From: Azolla caroliniana
Taxonomy: Eukaryota; Polypodiophyta
DNA: 64,000 nt
NCBI GenBank assembly: GCA_043228905.1
Contig: JBHGNT010000003.1
Span: forward strand, 6,572,001 to 6,636,000
Reading direction: 5' to 3'
The position numbers and the translations under genes were made by a program. Every line of letters starts with the position of its first letter. The first letter of the stretch is position 1. The notes below the pieces were generated by a model. The model had not been told where the DNA came from, ran no database searches, and worked only from the letters and a program-made list of their open reading frames with translations. Below are positions 1 through 12,921 of this stretch, piece by piece.

Positions 1-1
1 A

Positions 2-3000
2 TCATTGGAACGCTCGTTGGCTTTTCATCTTGCAAACAAACTAGCAAATGCAACACTCCTCAGTACACAACTGTTTACACTGTTTTGGGAAACATTAATG
101 GAGGATGTAGAAATCCAGGTGAACAGAAGTTAATGGGTACAGGTTTAAGATTTCATTTTTTGCTCGTTAAATCACTCTGCAGTACTCTCTACAAATATTT
201 ATATATAGGTATACTACACTCAGACTCTGCAGGGCAAGGGTTTTAGTCTTTTTCTGTACTACTGATACATAAAACAAAAACCCCAGCTTGTATAATATCT
301 AGTGAATGCAGAAATTACACTAGACCTAGAGCAAAACACATGTCTCATTATGTTCTAGTTAACTAATGAGAGATGTATTTTTCTATACCTCTAGTGCAAA
401 ACATCTCTCATTATGTGCATTTGCAAGATGAGAACAAGAAGTAGGCAAACACATGCACAGAGGAAATACTCATGTAGGATAAATTGAAGAGGAAATACTC
501 ATATAGAATATTCATCAGGAATTAATCGAATCTCATTCAGAGACTGTCTGTGGGTTTTGTTGAAGTTTTCATTTCATTTGTTTTCTGTCCGGATGACCAA
601 GCAACATGGTATGACTAACTTTTCGTCCTTGAAGCACGACAATGCGTTTTAATTTGCAGAAGAATAATGATGATATGGGATAGATTCATGATGTATATAT
701 CTAGAAGGAAAAGTTGCACTGATTCTGAACTGCTGAGGATTATGGTCTTAGTTATCTTGAATAGAGGGCCTCAAGGATTTCATATGCTTGTGTTTCCTTA
801 ATGAGGAGATAGTCAACACAAACTCAAATTGATTGAAAGATATTACTGTCCACATGATCCATTACGGAGTGGTCTTGAGATTTTACTCTCAGTGACTCAT
901 TAAAGTTTCAAGTTTTCATACATTTTCCATTTTCCACCGGATGTTTAAAATCCGTCCTTTGCATTTGGCTCATTGCGCAAATGTCCAGATGACGATTTCT
1001 GTAATTGAGCAGAGCATCATGTTCCTATACAGGGTACATTCTTGAACGTTCTCACTAACCAAATTTAGGTTTAAGATAACTCCTGTTAACTTCTGCAGCC
1101 TACTTCTAGAGTTTTCTGCTAACCTTTAGTTTCTTCTATCTCTAGGAGTAACTTAACTTAAGTTAACTTGTGTAGACTAACTATAGTTATGTTCTAACCT
1201 TAGTTGAGCACACTAACTATAGTCAAATCTTTCTAATCCAATCATTGCATGAGAAACTGGTATCCATATTATTGCATGATTATATCCTTCTGACCCAATT
1301 GTAGTTGAAGCACCTGGGGGACCATGTTGGCGCACCTTACTTCATTGGGATAACAAGAGTGTCTAGGGGTAACTTAACTTTAGTTAACTTGTGTAGATTA
1401 ACTGTAATTATGTTCTTACCTTCGTTGTGCACACTAACTAGAGTCAAATCTTTCTAATCCAATCATTGCATGAGAAATTGGGATCCATATTAGTGCCTGA
1501 TTATATCCTTCTGACCCAATTGTATTTGTAGCAGCTGGGGGACCATGTTGGTGTACCTTACTTCATTGGGATAACATGAATGTCGAGTAAGCACGATTGT
1601 TTTACATGGATCTAGGCCATTAAAGACCTGCTATGGGGAGAGGTTATGCTTGTGCACACTACGAACGGTCCATGGTCTTCAATGTAGTGCCATGCTGTTG
1701 GAGTTTGTGTGTACATCATGATCTGATCGATGTATTGGACAAGTCTGCTGGATACCTGCCCAGGGAAGAAGTTGCGTGCACAAGGTTAAGTGACCTCAGG
1801 GTCATTATCCTTGGCTAGGGGTTCCATTTGGCACCCTTGCTATGCATATAAGGCTATGGTTGGGAGATTCATGACATTTATCAGAGCTAGATGTTATCAA
1901 TGGGTTGGTATTGCCGCGAGTTGTTTTCCAATGTCTGCATCATATGGTCTACCTCATCTTGCCTACTATATGTTGGTGTCCATAATGCTTAATTCCGTTG
2001 AATTCTGGGAGATCTGCCATCAGCTGTTGCCACCACACTGCCCTGCGGCCATTGTTGCTCATATTGCCATTGATGTCATGTTGCCAACTTCAACACTGTC
2101 GTTCAACTTGGTATCTCCAATTTTTTGTTATGCTTTCACTGCCATAAACCTGCCACATATTCATCTGAGTCAACTCCCCTGTCCAATGTCTTTTTGGGGC
2201 TTGATTTCCCCCATATGCGTCATTACCACCATCTACCTGCCAACGCCACCATCTACAACCTGCCACCATTTGGATCAGGTATGCAACTACTCTTCTTCTT
2301 GAACGCTGCCATGGTGGTTGTCAGTGTCATGGCTTCCATTGTGAGAACTGATGCCTAGTTTCCTGAGTGTTTCCATAGCTACTTTGCGTTCACGCTGTCA
2401 TCATCTACAAGTTGCCAACCCTATTCCAGCACCACTACAGTTGGTCACATGTGTCCAACACCATGGTAGGAGGGTCTCTTGATATACAGGTCCAACATCC
2501 AGTACGAGTAGGAGCAATAGGCAAAAGGCTAAAAGCCTTTGCTCTAGGCCTAACATATAGGAAAGGGATATTGACAGTATGTATGTAGACAATATTGACA
2601 AGTCACATCCTCATTTAAATCCAGTTTACGCATTAAAGCTGGATCAGTATTTGTGGTGAAGTATTGGGGCATGGCAGGGCTGGGGATATTGACAGTATGT
2701 ATGTAGACAATATTGACAAGTCACGTCCTCATTTAAATCCAGTTTGTGCATTAAAGCTGGATCAGTATATGTGGTGAAGTATTGGGGCATGGCAGGGCTG
2801 TAATCTACGAGTACTAAACACACCATGAAGTGTTTATATGTGCATGAAATATGTGATCATGCATGAACTGTTTAATACATATAACATATATCACGAGCAA
2901 AGATGTAGCATGGCAAAAAATTGCACATAGTCAATCATTTACGTACTGTATGGCAAGATATTGCATATGTGTCACTAGATATCCTAGTTAAAAGATGTGA

Positions 3001-5455
3001 AATGTGTTCAAAGTAGGATCACTGCCAATGTTCACACTAAGTGGATGGAGAGATAATTGTTCAAGATAAGAAATTCTTTCCAGAACTCTTTATGAGCAGA
3101 TTTGGTTGTGGTGATTGAGCTCTATTCCAAATAATTCTCTGTGAATGTGTCTATACTCAAGGCAATATGGCATTAGAGCGATGAGAAATTAAGGTTGCAA
3201 ATCTAATGATGAAACTAAGCCAGAGAATCTTATCCTTTCTGAATTTTCCCATATTGTAAACAAGAAATGAGAGAAATTTCAAACTAGAATAAGCATTTGC
3301 AAAGTCTGGAGTTGGAAGTCAAAATTTTATGGTTGCTTCCTAAATATCCATTACATCGATGGCTTTGACAATGAAACAATATCTTCATTATATTATGTGT
3401 CATTATTGTCAAGTGACGTAGTCCTAGATGAAGCAAACTGAGCATTTACCTTGAATTGATGTCTGGCTGGAAAGTCTATTGATGGACTTAGACATGCAAG
3501 GAGAGGATTAGAAAATGCTTGCGACTTGTGTTTGTGAATGGGTGTTTTGTCATTGACTCTAGCCTTGGCATCTCTACCAATGCCGAAACAGAAGCAACTC
3601 TTTTAAAAAATCTGGAAACCCAAAAACAAAAGACTGTTTACACTTCTAAATACTGTTAAGTTTGATGTTTACAAGTGGTAGGCTCCTGGGACAAATTGAA
3701 ATCACATAAAAAGCCTCGTGTGAAAGATTTGTGCATTGAGGTGTGATGTGACAGATACTGAGTGTCCGCTCTTTCCTGAGGAAGCAAACATATTAATTTT
3801 CATAAGTTTGAATAGTCTCCAAGTTTTGGAACCTGAGGCGTGAATCCCAAAGAGATAAACCTGGACTGTTTTTTTGGAGTAAGCATCCTTTTGATTGGCC
3901 ATTAATGCTTAGCATGTTGATTAGCAGATAACATAAATTCCTGGCTGGCTGAGTCACAGGACTTCTTAATTTGATTGATTACCTTTCTAAGTTTTTTCAG
4001 AACTGAGAATATAGATTCTCAAGCAAAATATTACTCACTCTGTTACTTTGCATTCTGGTGATAATGAACCATTAACCTTTATTTGTCAAGCGAGGTAGGC
4101 ACCAAAATATCTCTTATTTTACTATTGTTGGCCAAATACATGGGTTATGGTAAGTATTACTTGTTAAGAGTTTTATGTTGCTTGTTGGATCCTTGGTCAA
4201 TGTCGCGTGATGACTGTAGGTAACTCACTCATAGTATGCACCATATGCACTTGTGTTTCCTCCTAAGACACAAGTCATGGCTGAGGGAGTACCAAGGATT
4301 TTGAACCCAATAGGACTATTTTGTGATTTGTGGATCTTCTTACATGAAAGCAGAGCTTGGAAATGGGGAAAGCCTGAGAAACATCATCCGGGATGATGTC
4401 TGTTTCTCATATGGGGATGATATGTCACGCCCTAATGTATATGAAGTGTCTACTAGACATTTGTTTAGGGGGCTAGGTTGTGTGCACATCGGTTCTGGCA
4501 TCTTTACAAGCGCGTGTGTTATCCACTGTAGAGTCGGGCACCTTTTGGTGCAGGTTGGGAAGTTCATGAGTTTTCATATACTTTCTTCAGTTATGGAGAT
4601 CAATTGCTGGTTTATTGTGATAGTTTCTAGGAATAGAGCACCTATAAATGAACCTGGTTTGGAAACTTTTTCTTACAGGAAGCATTGCGAGAAGATATTA
4701 AGGCCTTCAAGGAGAGGGATCCTGCATGCACAAGCTATGTACATTGTATGCTTAATTACAAGGGGTTCCAAGCTTGTGAATCACATCGAATTGCACATAG
4801 GCTCTGGATACAAGGTCGTTTCTCTCTAGCGCTTGCTTTACAAAATCGGATCTCCGAAGTATTTCAAGTTGACATTCACCCAGGTTGACAATCTTTTGAT
4901 AACCTTAACAATCTGATTAATTATGTACACACATATGCGGTACGTAGAGTATATACCTCGCACGTATATAATATATCCATCCTAATGACACACTCTTTAG
5001 TTTGATAATGTCATGAAACAAAGTATAATATGATGTAGTGGATTTATGGAAATGAATGGTGCACAACAGGTGCTCAGATAGGCAAAGGTATTATATTCGA
5101 TCATGCGACAGGGGTAGTGATTGGTGAGACAGCCGTAATCGGTGACAATGTATCTATCTTGCATCATGTTACCCTTGGCGGAACCGGAAAGTGTTGTGGA
5201 AATAGGCATCCAAGAATTGGCAATGGTGTATTGATTGGTGCTGCTGCCATCTTATTAGGTTCAATAACAGTCGGTGATGGTGCAAAAATAGGTGCATGTT
5301 CTCTGGTTCTCATTGATGTTCCCCCTTATACAACTGCTGTAGGCGTGCCTGCCCAGATATTAGGAAAGGGTGCAAAAGCTTCAAGAACAGTTGGAAAGGA
5401 ATTACCTGCCCTCAGCATGGATCATACATCTTCTATTATAGACTACATAATCTAA
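2..5455 (+). CDS. SERAT: Serine O-acetyltransferase, 3' part (5' end outside window)
   Basis: Transfers acetyl from acetyl-CoA to serine, giving O-acetylserine for cysteine synthesis. Exons read as 2-118, 4679-4883 and 5070-5455, all with GT/AG borders and matching phases (0, then 1), giving 235 codons. The first exon carries the helical N-terminal SAT domain (SLAFHLANKLANATLLSTQL). The second has the HRIAHRLW motif with its conserved His. The third has the left-handed beta-helix hexapeptide repeats, the catalytic-loop motif SILHHVTLGGTGK and GVPAQILG. Plant members are about 300-390 aa, so the missing N terminus lies left of the window. The N-terminal part resembles the SERAT3 type, from memory of the family. 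No frame damage is seen. Localisation cannot be judged without the N terminus. Family is certain; subgroup is inference. Confidence 0.93.
1142..1583. repeat. Tandem duplication, two copies of about 221 bp
   Basis: The segment starting CTAGGAGTAACTTAACTT at 1142 recurs at 1363 as CTAGGGGTAACTTAACTT. Similarity continues to the shared end ACTTCATTGGGATAACA. The copies differ at scattered sites, so the duplication is not recent. It lies inside the SAT intron. Confidence 0.85.
2565..2800. repeat. Tandem duplication, two copies of 118 bp
   Basis: 2565-2682 and 2683-2800 are nearly identical, both starting GGGATATTGACAGTATG and ending GGCATGGCAGGGCTG. Only a few substitutions separate them, suggesting a fairly recent duplication within the SAT intron. 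Confidence 0.9.
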
Positions 5456-6502
5456 AAATGGATCTGTAGTGGCGATACAATTATATAGAGCGAGGAATAT
5501 GATGGCGAAAAAAGGAATATGATGTTTGAATAGGTATTGCACCTTGAAGAGGCCAATTTGAAGCTGCATATATTGTACAAGATGTATATATATGAATTCT
5601 GTTGTCAGGATGGAAGAGATGATTGTAATGTAGACTTGCTATTTGTACATTTACACTAGTAATACCTCAAGGCATTCCAATAAGGTAGGAAATCATAGTT
5701 TAAATGGAGATAATTCTCTCGAATGTTTCACTTCCTAACACAGATGTGATAGATATATATACTAAAGTAGTTTCAAGCTTCATCTTTGTATTATTATTGT
5801 TCCAGCAGGTATAATGTATGATATTATTAAGGTGAAAAAAGCTTGACAAGAATCTTGGACATTGGTTTTTGCTATCATATAAAAAGTGATATTCTGCTAA
5901 CGATTGTTTAATCGCTCAAATTAAGTTGTATAGCCACGTACATTTCCTCACATGTACCACCTGCTTGTTTCCCAACAGGTGAACCATGTATATACATGCG
6001 TCTTCAAAGTAATATTTGGCCATCAACATAGGTTCTTCCACTCGGTGAATGCAACTACTATGTTCCATGAGTCCCATTCTATGAATAGCTGAAAAAAACG
6101 CCAATTCCTTGCCTACACCTTGATTAGTGATTCTACCATTGGTTTGAACAATAACTCTGATGGTTTCTCTGATATAATAATTAATATAACCATTGACAAA
6201 ACCATATCCAGATGTACTAATATTTCAATTTACACCTTCATTAAGTTGTAACATTTATCTTTTTGTGATGAAATATGCGTTGAAGTTTTCAGAAAATTTA
6301 TCCTTATCAATAGAAGACTCGGCATGTGTTGTGCCATGTTAATAGTCATCGTGACAATTAAAGCAAATGTACTAAAGGATTATTGGGGTTCTATGCTTAT
6401 CTAATTAGCGGCAGAATATTGGAATTCAATGCTCTTTCTTTGAGTTGACACTTGATCTCTTGCTCTCCCATCCTATACACAATAAATTGTTCTCATGTAA
6501 AC

Positions 6503-6536
6503 CAACATGAGAGAACTCACTTGTTCTCTCATGTTG
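6503..6536. repeat. Short perfect hairpin
   Basis: CAACATGAGAGAAC (6503-6516) and its reverse complement (6523-6536) are separated by a 6-nt loop. No T-run terminator or gene is attached to it. Confidence 0.7.
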
Positions 6537-6713
6537 CGATGCTCAAGAAAACTCAACTGAGTTCCCTCCCTTCTCATGCAGCTACACCTTAGCAACATCC
6601 GGGTTTGTCTTCCAGATGTTATCAATCTGTGCCACCACACCCACATACTGATTTACATATTTAAATGTACACACACACTCTCTCTCTTTTGCATATATAC
6701 AAGTACACCACAT

Positions 6714-6753
<40 letters not shown>
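6714..6753. repeat. (CA)n microsatellite
   Basis: An uninterrupted dinucleotide run of about 20 CA units. Confidence 0.97.
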
Positions 6754-6755
<2 letters not shown>

Positions 6756-6933
6756 TTACATGTACACATTCACAACTAAGTCACACATTGCATTTACAAA
6801 AAACAACTATATCTATACTTTCACACTAAAACTTACACTACACATTCATACATATAAGAAACCTATACACATTTGCACCCAACTCTACTTGTACATAAAA
6901 GTACAATCTCTCATCCCCACGTGTGTGTAAATA

Positions 6934-6935
<2 letters not shown>

Positions 6936-6965
<30 letters not shown>
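6936..6965. repeat. (CA)n microsatellite
   Basis: A second CA run of about 15 units, with a short GTGTGTG stretch about 15 bp before it that could pair with it. Confidence 0.95.
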
Positions 6966-6967
<2 letters not shown>

Positions 6968-7689
6968 ATATAATATATACATACATACATATCATCAAGA
7001 GCACGTTCACATGTGGAATCACACACACGACATCTAGGTCAAACTACAAAAGTGACGACATCAAACCCCTTCTTCCTTGGTTCAAGACCCCCTAGGTTCT
7101 ACTCACATTTTCACAAACTTATTTTAGAATCTTACAATATTGTTAGCTTGTTGTTATATGGAATATCTTGAGGTTCCTTTTTTATGAAGCAACATACATC
7201 GATCATATAATTTGGGTCTAATATGATTCACTTTTACTTGTCTTCTCACATTTCTAATTTTATAGACTCAAAACAACGTGCAACATTTATCAGTGTATCA
7301 CTTGGGACTATGGGATAGGTGAGTGACAAGCCATGCCCAACATAATATATCCTCTATGGTTTGGTAAAACTAAAGTTCACACATAATCAAATTCTTGCAT
7401 TTGTAATTTAACCAAAAATACCTACTAGGCCCCCATTACATAGATTATACATACTTGATTCTTGCATCCCTAATCGAACCCTAAATGCTTACTACCATTT
7501 CTTACATAGGTTATACATAATCAATTCTTACATATCTAATTTAACCATAAGCTAAAAACACGATGAATTGCCTACCCTTTTGTTAAGTGCATATATCATG
7601 AATACATGTATTCATACTCAATGTGGACATTTCGAGCTTGCTATCTCATATCAAACGTCTCATTTTATAGGAAATTGTGAATCCTTGTT

Positions 7690-8225
7690 GATGTTTGCGA
7701 TAAGAGGCTATTGCTTTTGTTCGAGTACGAAGGCCCAATGACAGTGGGTGATGTTGGCAACAAGATTGAGCCCTATTGAATGCTTCAACAGTCACCAATG
7801 CGATGGAGCCGTACCAAACACCATAGTTGCGGCAAGCAAGATTGAACCGTATAACTGAATGTTGTCGAGACCACCAGCGAGATGGAGCCCTATTGAATGT
7901 CGCAGTTGCCGCCAACAAGATGGAGCCCTACCGAACGCCGCAATTGCTGCGACATAGAATGGAGCCCTATCGAATGCCGCAATTACTACCAACAAGTTGG
8001 AGCCCGGTCAAATGCCACAATGGGTTGCCAACAAGATGAAGTCCTAACCGAACGTCGTAATTGTTGCCTTAAATATTAAGCTCTACTGAACGTCGTAGTT
8101 GTTGCCAACAAGATGAAGCCCTAACCGAACACCGTAATTGCGAGCAACAAGATTAAGCCCTACTAAACACCGTAAGTTGCTACCAGCAAGCAAGATTAAG
8201 ATCGAGTCCTACCGAGCATTGTGAC
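7690..8225. repeat. Degenerate minisatellite, unit about 40-46 bp
   Basis: About a dozen diverged copies of a unit built around AAGATGGAGCCCTACCGAA followed by CGCCGCAATTGCTGCC. Small open frames on both strands (for example 7646-7918 on - and 7827-8039 on +) translate the repeat and are not genes. The array ends about 300 bp before the NSN1 start codon, so it lies in or beside that promoter. Confidence 0.85.
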
Positions 8226-8532
8226 GAGATGGAAGCCTAGCGAATGTTGTTCACTGCACTGCCCGAAGACGGACGATAAAAGACAGAAGACATCATATAG
8301 GCATTCCACAACCCTAGCTACCCAAAAAAACATACACACTACACTCTCTTCTCTAAAGAATTTGTGTGTGTTTTTTTGTTTTGTTTATGAAGAAGAAAAG
8401 AATACACACAAAACATACAAAACTAATCTCTCTCTCTTTCTCTCTGTCTGTCTCTCACATTCTCTCTCACACACACAATCATTAGAAACTCTTCTTCTTC
8501 GATCCTTCTCTCAGGAAGCAACAACAGCAGCT

Positions 8533-11500
8533 ATGGTGAAGAAGAGCAAGAGTATGTATTCTTCTTCTGATTTTCCGTGTTTTTATTCATTTTTTGGTGT
8601 ATTTCTGTCCTATTTCTCCTTCTTATTACTCCCTCCTACTTCATCGTTCGTCTCCTTATTCTCGTTCTCCTTCTTCTTCTCCCATTGCAGAGAGCAAGAG
8701 CAAACGTGTCCCTTTGAAGAAGAAGTACAAGATCATCAAGAAGGTGAAGGAGCACCACAAGAAGAAAGCGAAAGAAGCGAAGAAGTTGATAGGGAAGAGG
8801 AAGGCTCCCGTGGAGAAGGACCCTGGAATCCCTAACGCATGGCCTTTCAAAGAAGAAGAATTGCAGAAATTAGAAGTGAGAAGAGCTCGAGCTCTCGAAG
8901 AAATGGAGATAAGAAAACAAGCCAAGAAAGAACGTGTAAGTTCCTTTCTCCCTCTCCCACTTCCCCTTCCCTTCTTTCCTTTCTCTTTCTTCTCCTTTTT
9001 TGATTCTTTCTTGTTATTTTGATTCGTTGTTAGTCTCTAGAAAGTGGTATGTTTTATTTTTGAATGCTCATTCTCCATGACGTTTATGCTGCAAGTTTTT
9101 CATTCTTCCATTTAATTTGTTTTTTTATCTTGAATGTTTTTTTCTTCAGTTTCAAGCTCAGAGATTTTACGTCTTTTAGTTAGATTTCAGTTCTTTTGAT
9201 TCTTCAGTTCCACTTGTGTTCTCTTTTTGAGTGTTTTTTTCCCTTGACTTTCATGCTTTGACCTTTTGATGTTTCAATTTCACGTAATTTAACATGCTTT
9301 TAAGTTTCCTTTTCCATTAATAGACCGGAGATGTAGTCTCTGAGAATGCAAAATTTGACGTGATTTCTGAGGATGCAGGAGAGTTTTTGGCCAGTCCCTA
9401 GGAAGTCAAGGTACTCATACATAGGCTTATGTTCCATGGTTCTTGGTAAGCTCTTTTATGAAAAAGCAAGGGAAGTAAGATTGTTCAATGTTATTTTATG
9501 CGGCATTTTTTCAATATAGGTAGAATGTGCTTTTAACATGCAGGGCCTTCTGTCTCTAGACTCTAGAAAATATGCGTTTTTTGGAAAATCTTGCCAAGAA
9601 AAGAAGGGATGAGTTCTTTTTTGGTCATTGTTTTCCAACATTGGATGTAGAATTTAGTGCCTTGAAAGATCATATTTTTTCCAGCATCAAATTTAGAAAG
9701 TAGCTCCTTTTAGAACATAGAGAATGGAGAACATATTTTCAATGTTTTCTAATATGGAAAGCTTTTGGTGGCTAGGCTGAGAAACGGAAACTTGGTCTGC
9801 CTATTGAAGATGAAGATGGACTTGCTAACATGGCGAAGCTTGCTGCTAGTAGGGCCTCACAGTTTGAAAACCAAAGGAAACCCGTGAAGGACAACACAAA
9901 TAATCGAGGTAAGTCAGTATTAAATGATCAACTTCAGTCCTTTGGAAACTGTGTATCGAAAATCTATACATTTTTTCAGAGGGATCGCAGCGATCTTTCT
10001 ACAAGGAGCTGCTAAAGGTGATAGAGGCATCAGATGTTATAATTGAAGTATTAGATGCCCGGGATCCATTAGGAAGCAGATGCAAAGATGTAGAAAGGCT
10101 TGTTGTAAAATCTGGTCCTGGGAAACATCTTATTTTACTGCTCAACAAGATTGGTATGTATTAGAAAGTTTTTCTATTTACCACACATTTCCTTCTAGTT
10201 TTTCAGTTATCTTATTAATAATTTGTCATTCACCTTATTTGGTTATTCATTGTGAAAAATTCCTGCCCTTCTAGTTTTTCAGTTATCGCCTCAATAATTT
10301 GTTGTTCACCCTTTGAATAATTCCTAGTGCTGTTTTAAATTCCTCTCGTCTAGTTTCTAATGACGGCACCACATTTCATCATCTGATGACTGTTTTAATT
10401 TCCTAGTGGATGGTGAATTTTATAAGAAAAATTGTGACTTAAGAAAAGTCTTAAGCATCACGAAATAATTTCACTAAATTTTAAGGTGGCATGAGATATG
10501 GTCTTAGTAATGTAGGTGTAGTATTTTTGGAACTCCCTACACATTTGGCTCATGTGTCTAAAGCTGCCTCTTTGTTTTAGATGCTGGATACAAAACAAGA
10601 TACACTAAAAAAGACTACAATAAGATGATTTGTGAAGTCTTAATAATGATCATATATTTATTAATGCCTTAATGCATGTTTCAAATTCTGTTATGGCATG
10701 CTATATAACTTTTGCATTGATCAAAATTTTATCCGTGTTCTTGTGCAGACTTGATTCCAAAAGAAGTTGCAGAGAAATGGCTGAAGTACTTGAGGGAGGA
10801 GTTACCTACAGTTGCATTCAAGTGTAGCACTCAACAACAGAGGTCTAATCTTGGTCAGAAGCGCAAGTCAAAGTCACTAACCACAGTTACTAGTACGAGT
10901 GAATGTCTTGGAGCAGAAACTTTGCTTCAACTTCTAAAGAACTATTCGAGGAACAACAAAGTAAAAGAATCGAACCAACAATTTCTGCTGCTTGAGTATA
11001 GGATTGCGTATTTTGGAAGAACTGTGAAATACCCCTGAGTTTCTTTATTTCCCCACTGATCCCTATGTTTTCTATGTCTGCTCAAATGATATCTGACAAC
11101 TCCAGAAAGAGAGCAAAAGGGCTAAAATTGACCATATTATTGCTCAAGTAGCACATATAATTGGGTTGCACGTTGAGAAAATAATGAAAACCTGGGGATT
11201 TTTGATGAAATAAATTAAAAGCTTTGGCTTTTTTACAGTTTATCTTGTTTTTTTGTGCTGAATGATTGTTAATGTGATGTTCACAGCTCAAGACAGCAAT
11301 TACTGTTGGTGTTATTGGTCTACCAAATGTGGGTAAAAGCAGTCTGATAAATAGTATGAAGAGGACAAGGGCTGTGAATGTGGGAGCTGTAGCTGGTGTT
11401 ACAAAGGTACTACAAGAGGTTCAACTTGATAAGCATGTGAAACTCCTCGACTGTCCAGGGGTTGTGATGGCTAAAGCAAGTGAAAACGAAGAAGCTGCAG

Positions 11501-12921
11501 TGTTACGAAACAGCAAACGAATCGAGAATGTAGAAGATCCTGTTGGTCCAGGTGAGATGATTCTCTTCTATCATTCATAGGTTACATGTGGAGTTATTAT
11601 GACTTTTATGAAATGCCTCATGAAAAGTTATTGCTGGCAATAGAAGGTTTTTTCTTAAATGGCATCCTTTATAAGCGTGAGGAAATTTGTTGTCTCTAAT
11701 ACAATGCAAATTACCTCTTCAAAGTGATGCAAAATATATGCATAAGTGAATATGTGATATGGCCCATACCACAAGTGAAATTATGTGTTTGCGTTTGTCC
11801 TTGCCTAAAAGCATATACCAGCTTTTGTTGTAGGCTGTACTGTAGCCAAGCTTTTCTATTCTGAATTGTTTTAGCTAAATAGGGACCAAATACTGAAACA
11901 ATAAAGAAATAATCATCTGATTGTAGTGTGCATACATAGATAGCTTTTCAACATATTTTTTTAGTAATGTATTTATTGGATGCTTGTTGTTTACAGTCAA
12001 GGAAATTCTTAGAATATGTCCTCAGGAGAAATTGATGTCAATCTATAAAATCCCAAGCTTTGAGTCAGCAGAAAGTTTCCTGCAGCACTTGGCTCAAGTT
12101 CGTGGGAAGCTGAAAAAGGGAGGGGCATTGGATCTCACAGCAACTGCCAAACTAGTTTTAAAAGATTGGAACGAAGGTGAAAATGAATATTCAAAATTTC
12201 ATTATCTTCTCTTTCTCAGGATCTAGCACCTTGAATAGTGAAGTAATTGCTCATCTTTTCAGGTAAAATTCCTCATTATAGTCTGCCTCCTGCTCGCCAT
12301 CAAGATGAGGATATCAACACTGCAATACTCTCACAGTTCAGCAAGGAATTCAACATCGATGACATTTATCAAAATGAGAGCAGTACACTAATTGCTAGCT
12401 TGCCATCACTTGTAGAGAGTATACATGTAGAGCTACCTGCAAACATCCCAGTATCAATGGAAATCCCTGAATTCAAGGTAATATATTAAAGTGGACTTAT
12501 CATGTTTTTCCTTTCTTATGACCAGGTGACATTCTGTTCTACCTACAGAAATATTTGAAGTATGAACAATTCCTTTCTGTGTCTATAGATGGATGAAGAA
12601 GAAGATGATGAAAATGGTGATGATGCGGACGATGATGGCAATGATGAACAGTCTGATAGATCAGACAATGACGCAGCAGATATGGACACATTGGAGACTA
12701 TAGCTACTAAAGTGAAGGGGACAGCATCTACCCAAAATGAAAAGCTTTATAATGTCGAGGGTATTTTGAATCCTCGGCTAGCCAAAGCACAAAAGAAACG
12801 AAGGAAAAAAGCTCTAAAAAATGTTGAGAAGGACGAAAATAGTGGAAGTGATTATGATTTTGAGGTTGATTATACAGAGAAGAGAGATGATGATGTGGAA
12901 CCAATGATGGGGATACAATGA
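8533..12921 (+). CDS. NSN1: Nucleostemin-like nucleolar GTPase, complete
   Basis: A GNL3/nucleostemin-family GTPase; in plants NSN1 acts in the nucleolus in ribosome biogenesis and meristem growth. Exons: 8533-8551, 8691-8935, 9776-9908, 9980-10153, 10749-10960, 11287-11551, 11997-12176, 12263-12477, 12589-12921. All borders are GT/AG, all phases fit, and the total is 591 aa, against about 580 in Arabidopsis. Residues 1-90 are Lys-rich (nucleolar signal, coiled coil). The GTPase motifs are in the circularly permuted order of this family: DARDP (158-162), NKID/G4 (188-191), GLPNVGKS/G1 (272-279), GAVAGVTK/G2 (294-301), DCPG/G3 (316-319). The last exon encodes an acidic stretch (from about 482) followed by a KKRRKKA basic cluster. 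No broken frame is seen. The ATG follows CT-rich sequence, probably 5' UTR. Confidence 0.96.

Larger units (their letters stand above)
119..4678 (+). other. Long first visible intron of the SAT gene
   Basis: This 4.56-kb stretch lies between a clear donor (CAG/gtgaac) and acceptor (cttacag/GAAG) of the acetyltransferase gene. Protein similarity runs on without a gap across the joined exons, so no exon appears to be missing. It is AT-rich and contains two tandem duplications, at 1142-1583 and 2565-2800. The open frames at 1790-2302 and 4323-4829 have no recognisable content; the latter partly overlaps exon 2 in another frame. Confidence 0.8.
5456..8532. other. Intergenic region between SAT and NSN1
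   Basis: This is AT-rich DNA with the SAT 3' UTR at its left end. It contains a 14-bp perfect inverted repeat at 6503-6536, two CA microsatellites, and a 40-46-bp minisatellite just upstream of NSN1. CT-rich sequence at about 8425-8480 is probably in the NSN1 5' UTR. No further gene is recognised. Confidence 0.7.

Noticed and set aside
4323-4829. 168-codon frame overlapping SAT exon 2
   Set aside because: It is in another frame than the conserved SAT exon and has no domain; splice borders favour the SAT model.
7690-8225. CRISPR-like spaced repeats
   Set aside because: Units are degenerate with no constant repeat/unique spacer pattern, and the genome is eukaryotic; it is a minisatellite.
8221-8835. 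204-codon frame before NSN1
   Set aside because: It reads minisatellite, 5' UTR, intron 1 and out-of-frame exon 2; the nine-exon NSN1 model fits family length and motifs.
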